Positions 6,630 through 7,329 of a stretch of DNA of 7,329 nt are shown piece after piece (positions within the stretch are counted from its first letter, which is position 1; each line of letters opens with the position of its first letter). A program made the translations under genes and the position numbers. The notes below the pieces were generated by a model that had not been told where the DNA came from, made no database searches, and worked only from the letters and a program-made list of their open reading frames with translations. The stretch is taken from the NCBI GenBank assembly GCA_902797015.1, contig CADBRG010000187.1:1-7329 (forward strand), read 5' to 3'. This DNA is from an uncultured Lachnospiraceae bacterium. Its GTDB lineage: Bacteria > Bacillota > Clostridia > Lachnospirales > Lachnospiraceae.

Positions 6630-7115
6630 ATGAATATTATGCTCATAATCACAATGATCATATTTCTGATATTTGCGGTGAGGGGTTGGCAGAGAGGATT
6701 TCTCCAAGTGCTCTTCACTCTGGTATCGGTGATCGTACTGATCGCACTGGCACTTTGGCTGGCACCACAGGTGACAGCCTTTCTTGTTGAAAAGACCGGT
6801 GCATCAGACGGTATCGGGGCAAGACTTCTGACGATCCTGATCGCAGGTCTTGCAGCCTTTATTATCGTGCGCCTGATCGCAAGAGCGTTAAAGCTGGTTA
6901 ATAAGATTCCTGTTCTGGGAAAGATCAACCGGTTCTTCGGATTGCTTGCGGGACTGGCAGAGGCGCTCATCCTGATGTGGGTTATTATGATCGGGATTCA
7001 CTTTTGGGCAGTGTTCCATCCGGACGCTGCGATCCTGCAGTCAATCGGCAGCAGTGAGTTCCTCTCATGGCTGTATGAAAGCGACCCATTAGTCGCTTCA
7101 AACCACAATATATAG
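6630..7115 (+). CDS. CvpA family membrane protein
   Basis: CvpA proteins are small multi-pass inner-membrane proteins. E. coli CvpA is linked to colicin V production and envelope stress tolerance, but the molecular activity is not settled. The 161-residue product has four hydrophobic segments (about 2-17, 27-45, 66-86, 106-126), the family's early RGWQRGF (18-24) and the conserved PVLGKINRFFGLLAGLAEALI stretch beginning at 94, a Gly/Asn/Arg pattern typical of CvpA. The C-terminal tail (127-161) is polar. The start at 6630 has only a weak A-rich upstream sequence (AATAAGAAA); an ATG at 6639 is an alternative. Translation probably depends on the gene 12 bases upstream. The last coding bases contain a 7-bp hairpin. 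It is the last protein gene before the rRNA operon. Confidence 0.85.
   Translation: MNIMLIITMIIFLIFAVRGWQRGFLQVLFTLVSVIVLIALALWLAPQVTAFLVEKTGASDGIGARLLTILIAGLAAFIIVRLIARALKLVNKIPVLGKINRFFGLLAGLAEALILMWVIMIGIHFWAVFHPDAAILQSIGSSEFLSWLYESDPLVASNHNI
7079..7098 (+). other. Stem-loop in the 3' end of the CvpA gene
   Basis: AAGCGAC (7079-7085) and GTCGCTT (7092-7098) form a 7-bp stem around the loop CCATTA, ending 15 bases before the final coding base. It is the only clear hairpin between the protein genes and the rRNA promoter. No T-run follows, so it is a poor intrinsic terminator. It could act as a 3'-end stabilising or processing structure, or be chance. Confidence 0.35.
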
Positions 7116-7153
7116 ACATAAAAAAAAGAATGCAACAAATTGAAAATTAGTTG

Positions 7154-7182
7154 TTGACATGTCCTTTGAATTGTGTTAAATT
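7154..7182 (+). promoter_or_regulatory. Strong predicted promoter of the rRNA operon
   Basis: A perfect -35 box TTGACA (7154-7159) is followed after 17 bases by TAATTT-like TAAATT (7177-7182), preceded by TG one base upstream (7174-7175), an extended -10. An alternative reading is TTAAAT at 7176-7181 with a 16-base spacer. AT-rich sequence just upstream (AATTGAAAATTAG, 7138-7150) and a run of eight A residues (7120-7127) resemble an UP element. Transcription would start at about G7189. The strong boxes, UP-like region and untranslated structured leader are what an rRNA promoter would show. Confidence 0.85.
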
Positions 7183-7186
7183 AACA
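7174..7186. repeat. Perfect inverted repeat over the -10 box of the rRNA promoter
   Basis: TGTTAA (7174-7179) and TTAACA (7181-7186) are exact reverse complements around a single central A at 7180. The repeat covers the whole -10 region. It could be an operator or a by-product of AT-rich promoter sequence. The half-sites resemble those of Rex-type sites (TTGTTAA/TTAACAA), but the spacing is 1 rather than about 4 bases, so no regulator is assigned. Confidence 0.5.
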
Positions 7187-7188
7187 TA

Positions 7189-7329
7189 GCTGTCGCGAGA
7201 GACAGCAACACGAAGAGTCGCACGCGCACCGCGAGACATGAATGTTCCGCGCACCGCGCGCGAAATGAACCTTGATAACTGAACAGTGAAACAAACCACG
7301 AACAATTCTTTAAAAAAGATTTATTCGAA
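7189..7329 (+). other. rRNA operon leader; 16S rRNA expected at or just past the right edge
   Basis: No protein gene is seen here. The predicted transcript begins with a 6-bp hairpin (GCTGTC 7189-7194, GACAGC 7201-7206), followed by a GC-rich segment with an 11-base direct repeat. Then comes CCTTGATAACTGAACAGTGAA (starting 7270), close to sequences found in Firmicutes rRNA leaders and spacers and similar to the B. subtilis boxA region. A second boxA-like stretch, TTCTTTAAAAAA, begins at 7306. BoxA elements bind NusB/NusE for antitermination. The 16S landmark AGAGTTTGATC is not yet reached, so the mature 16S either starts in the last few bases or lies outside. The rRNA identity is inferred from promoter and leader only. 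Confidence 0.75.
7223..7258 (+). repeat. 11-base GC-rich direct repeat in the rRNA leader
   Basis: CGCGCACCGCG occurs exactly at 7223-7233 and 7248-7258, 25 bases apart start to start. Each copy can fold on itself (CGCG...CGCG), and the second extends into a 5-bp stem with loop ACC (CGCGC/GCGCG, 7248-7260). Between them is a small ACAT/ATGT inverted repeat (7236-7244). The GC-rich composition contrasts with the AT-rich flanks. Function unknown; leader folding or RNase processing are possibilities. Confidence 0.7.

Noticed and set aside
6614..6970. Minus-strand open frame of 118 codons opposite the CvpA gene
   Set aside because: The plus-strand frame has clear CvpA motifs and membrane segments; the minus frame has no recognisable domain.
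7174..7186. Rex redox-regulator site at the rRNA promoter
   Set aside because: The half-sites are similar, but the spacing of 1 base instead of about 4 does not fit the known Rex site.

Overview
The window looks like a piece of a Clostridia chromosome (Firmicutes), most likely Lachnospiraceae. Supporting signs are the mid-range GC content, strong AGGAGG-type ribosome binding sites, the dnaX-ybaB-recR block, a transketolase split into two genes, and a downstream DUF5711-like/CvpA pair. The assignment is by family recognition only; no database was searched. Every supported gene lies on the + strand.

Layout. Positions 1-84 hold a tRNA-Ser(CGA) missing its first six bases, followed by an intrinsic terminator (89-137). 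A sigma-A-type promoter (164-192) drives a formate/nitrite transporter (231-1055). Tightly packed behind it come dnaX (DNA polymerase III tau/gamma, 1068-2639), ybaB (nucleoid-associated protein, 2651-3001) and recR (3001-3597). Then come the two halves of a transketolase (3616-4452 and 4440-5378, overlapping by 13 bases). A short hairpin gap leads to a single-pass membrane protein with a predicted beta-propeller-like exterior (5403-6617) and a CvpA-family membrane protein (6630-7115). The last 214 bases hold no protein gene. They carry a strong promoter (7154-7182) and a structured leader with boxA-like sequence, which I read as the start of an rRNA operon whose 16S gene begins at or just past the right edge.

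How it fits together. The order tRNA-Ser ... dnaX-ybaB-recR ... rRNA operon recalls the origin-proximal region of Bacillus subtilis (tRNA-Ser, tadA, scr, dnaX, yaaK, recR, bofA, rrnA). Here a formate channel occupies the tadA/scr position, and transketolase plus the membrane pair occupy the bofA position. Gaps between coding regions are at most 24 bases from 231 to 7115, with no forward intrinsic terminator visible, so the eight genes could be one transcription unit. The products serve replication and recombination (DnaX, YbaB, RecR), the non-oxidative pentose phosphate pathway (transketolase) and fermentation (formate efflux).

No clearly new defence, mobile or CRISPR-type system is visible. 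The least-explained parts are the DUF5711-like/CvpA pair, whose two genes lack the strong ribosome binding sites of the others, the hairpin in front of the pair, and the rRNA promoter-leader, with an inverted repeat over the -10 box and an 11-base GC-rich direct repeat.
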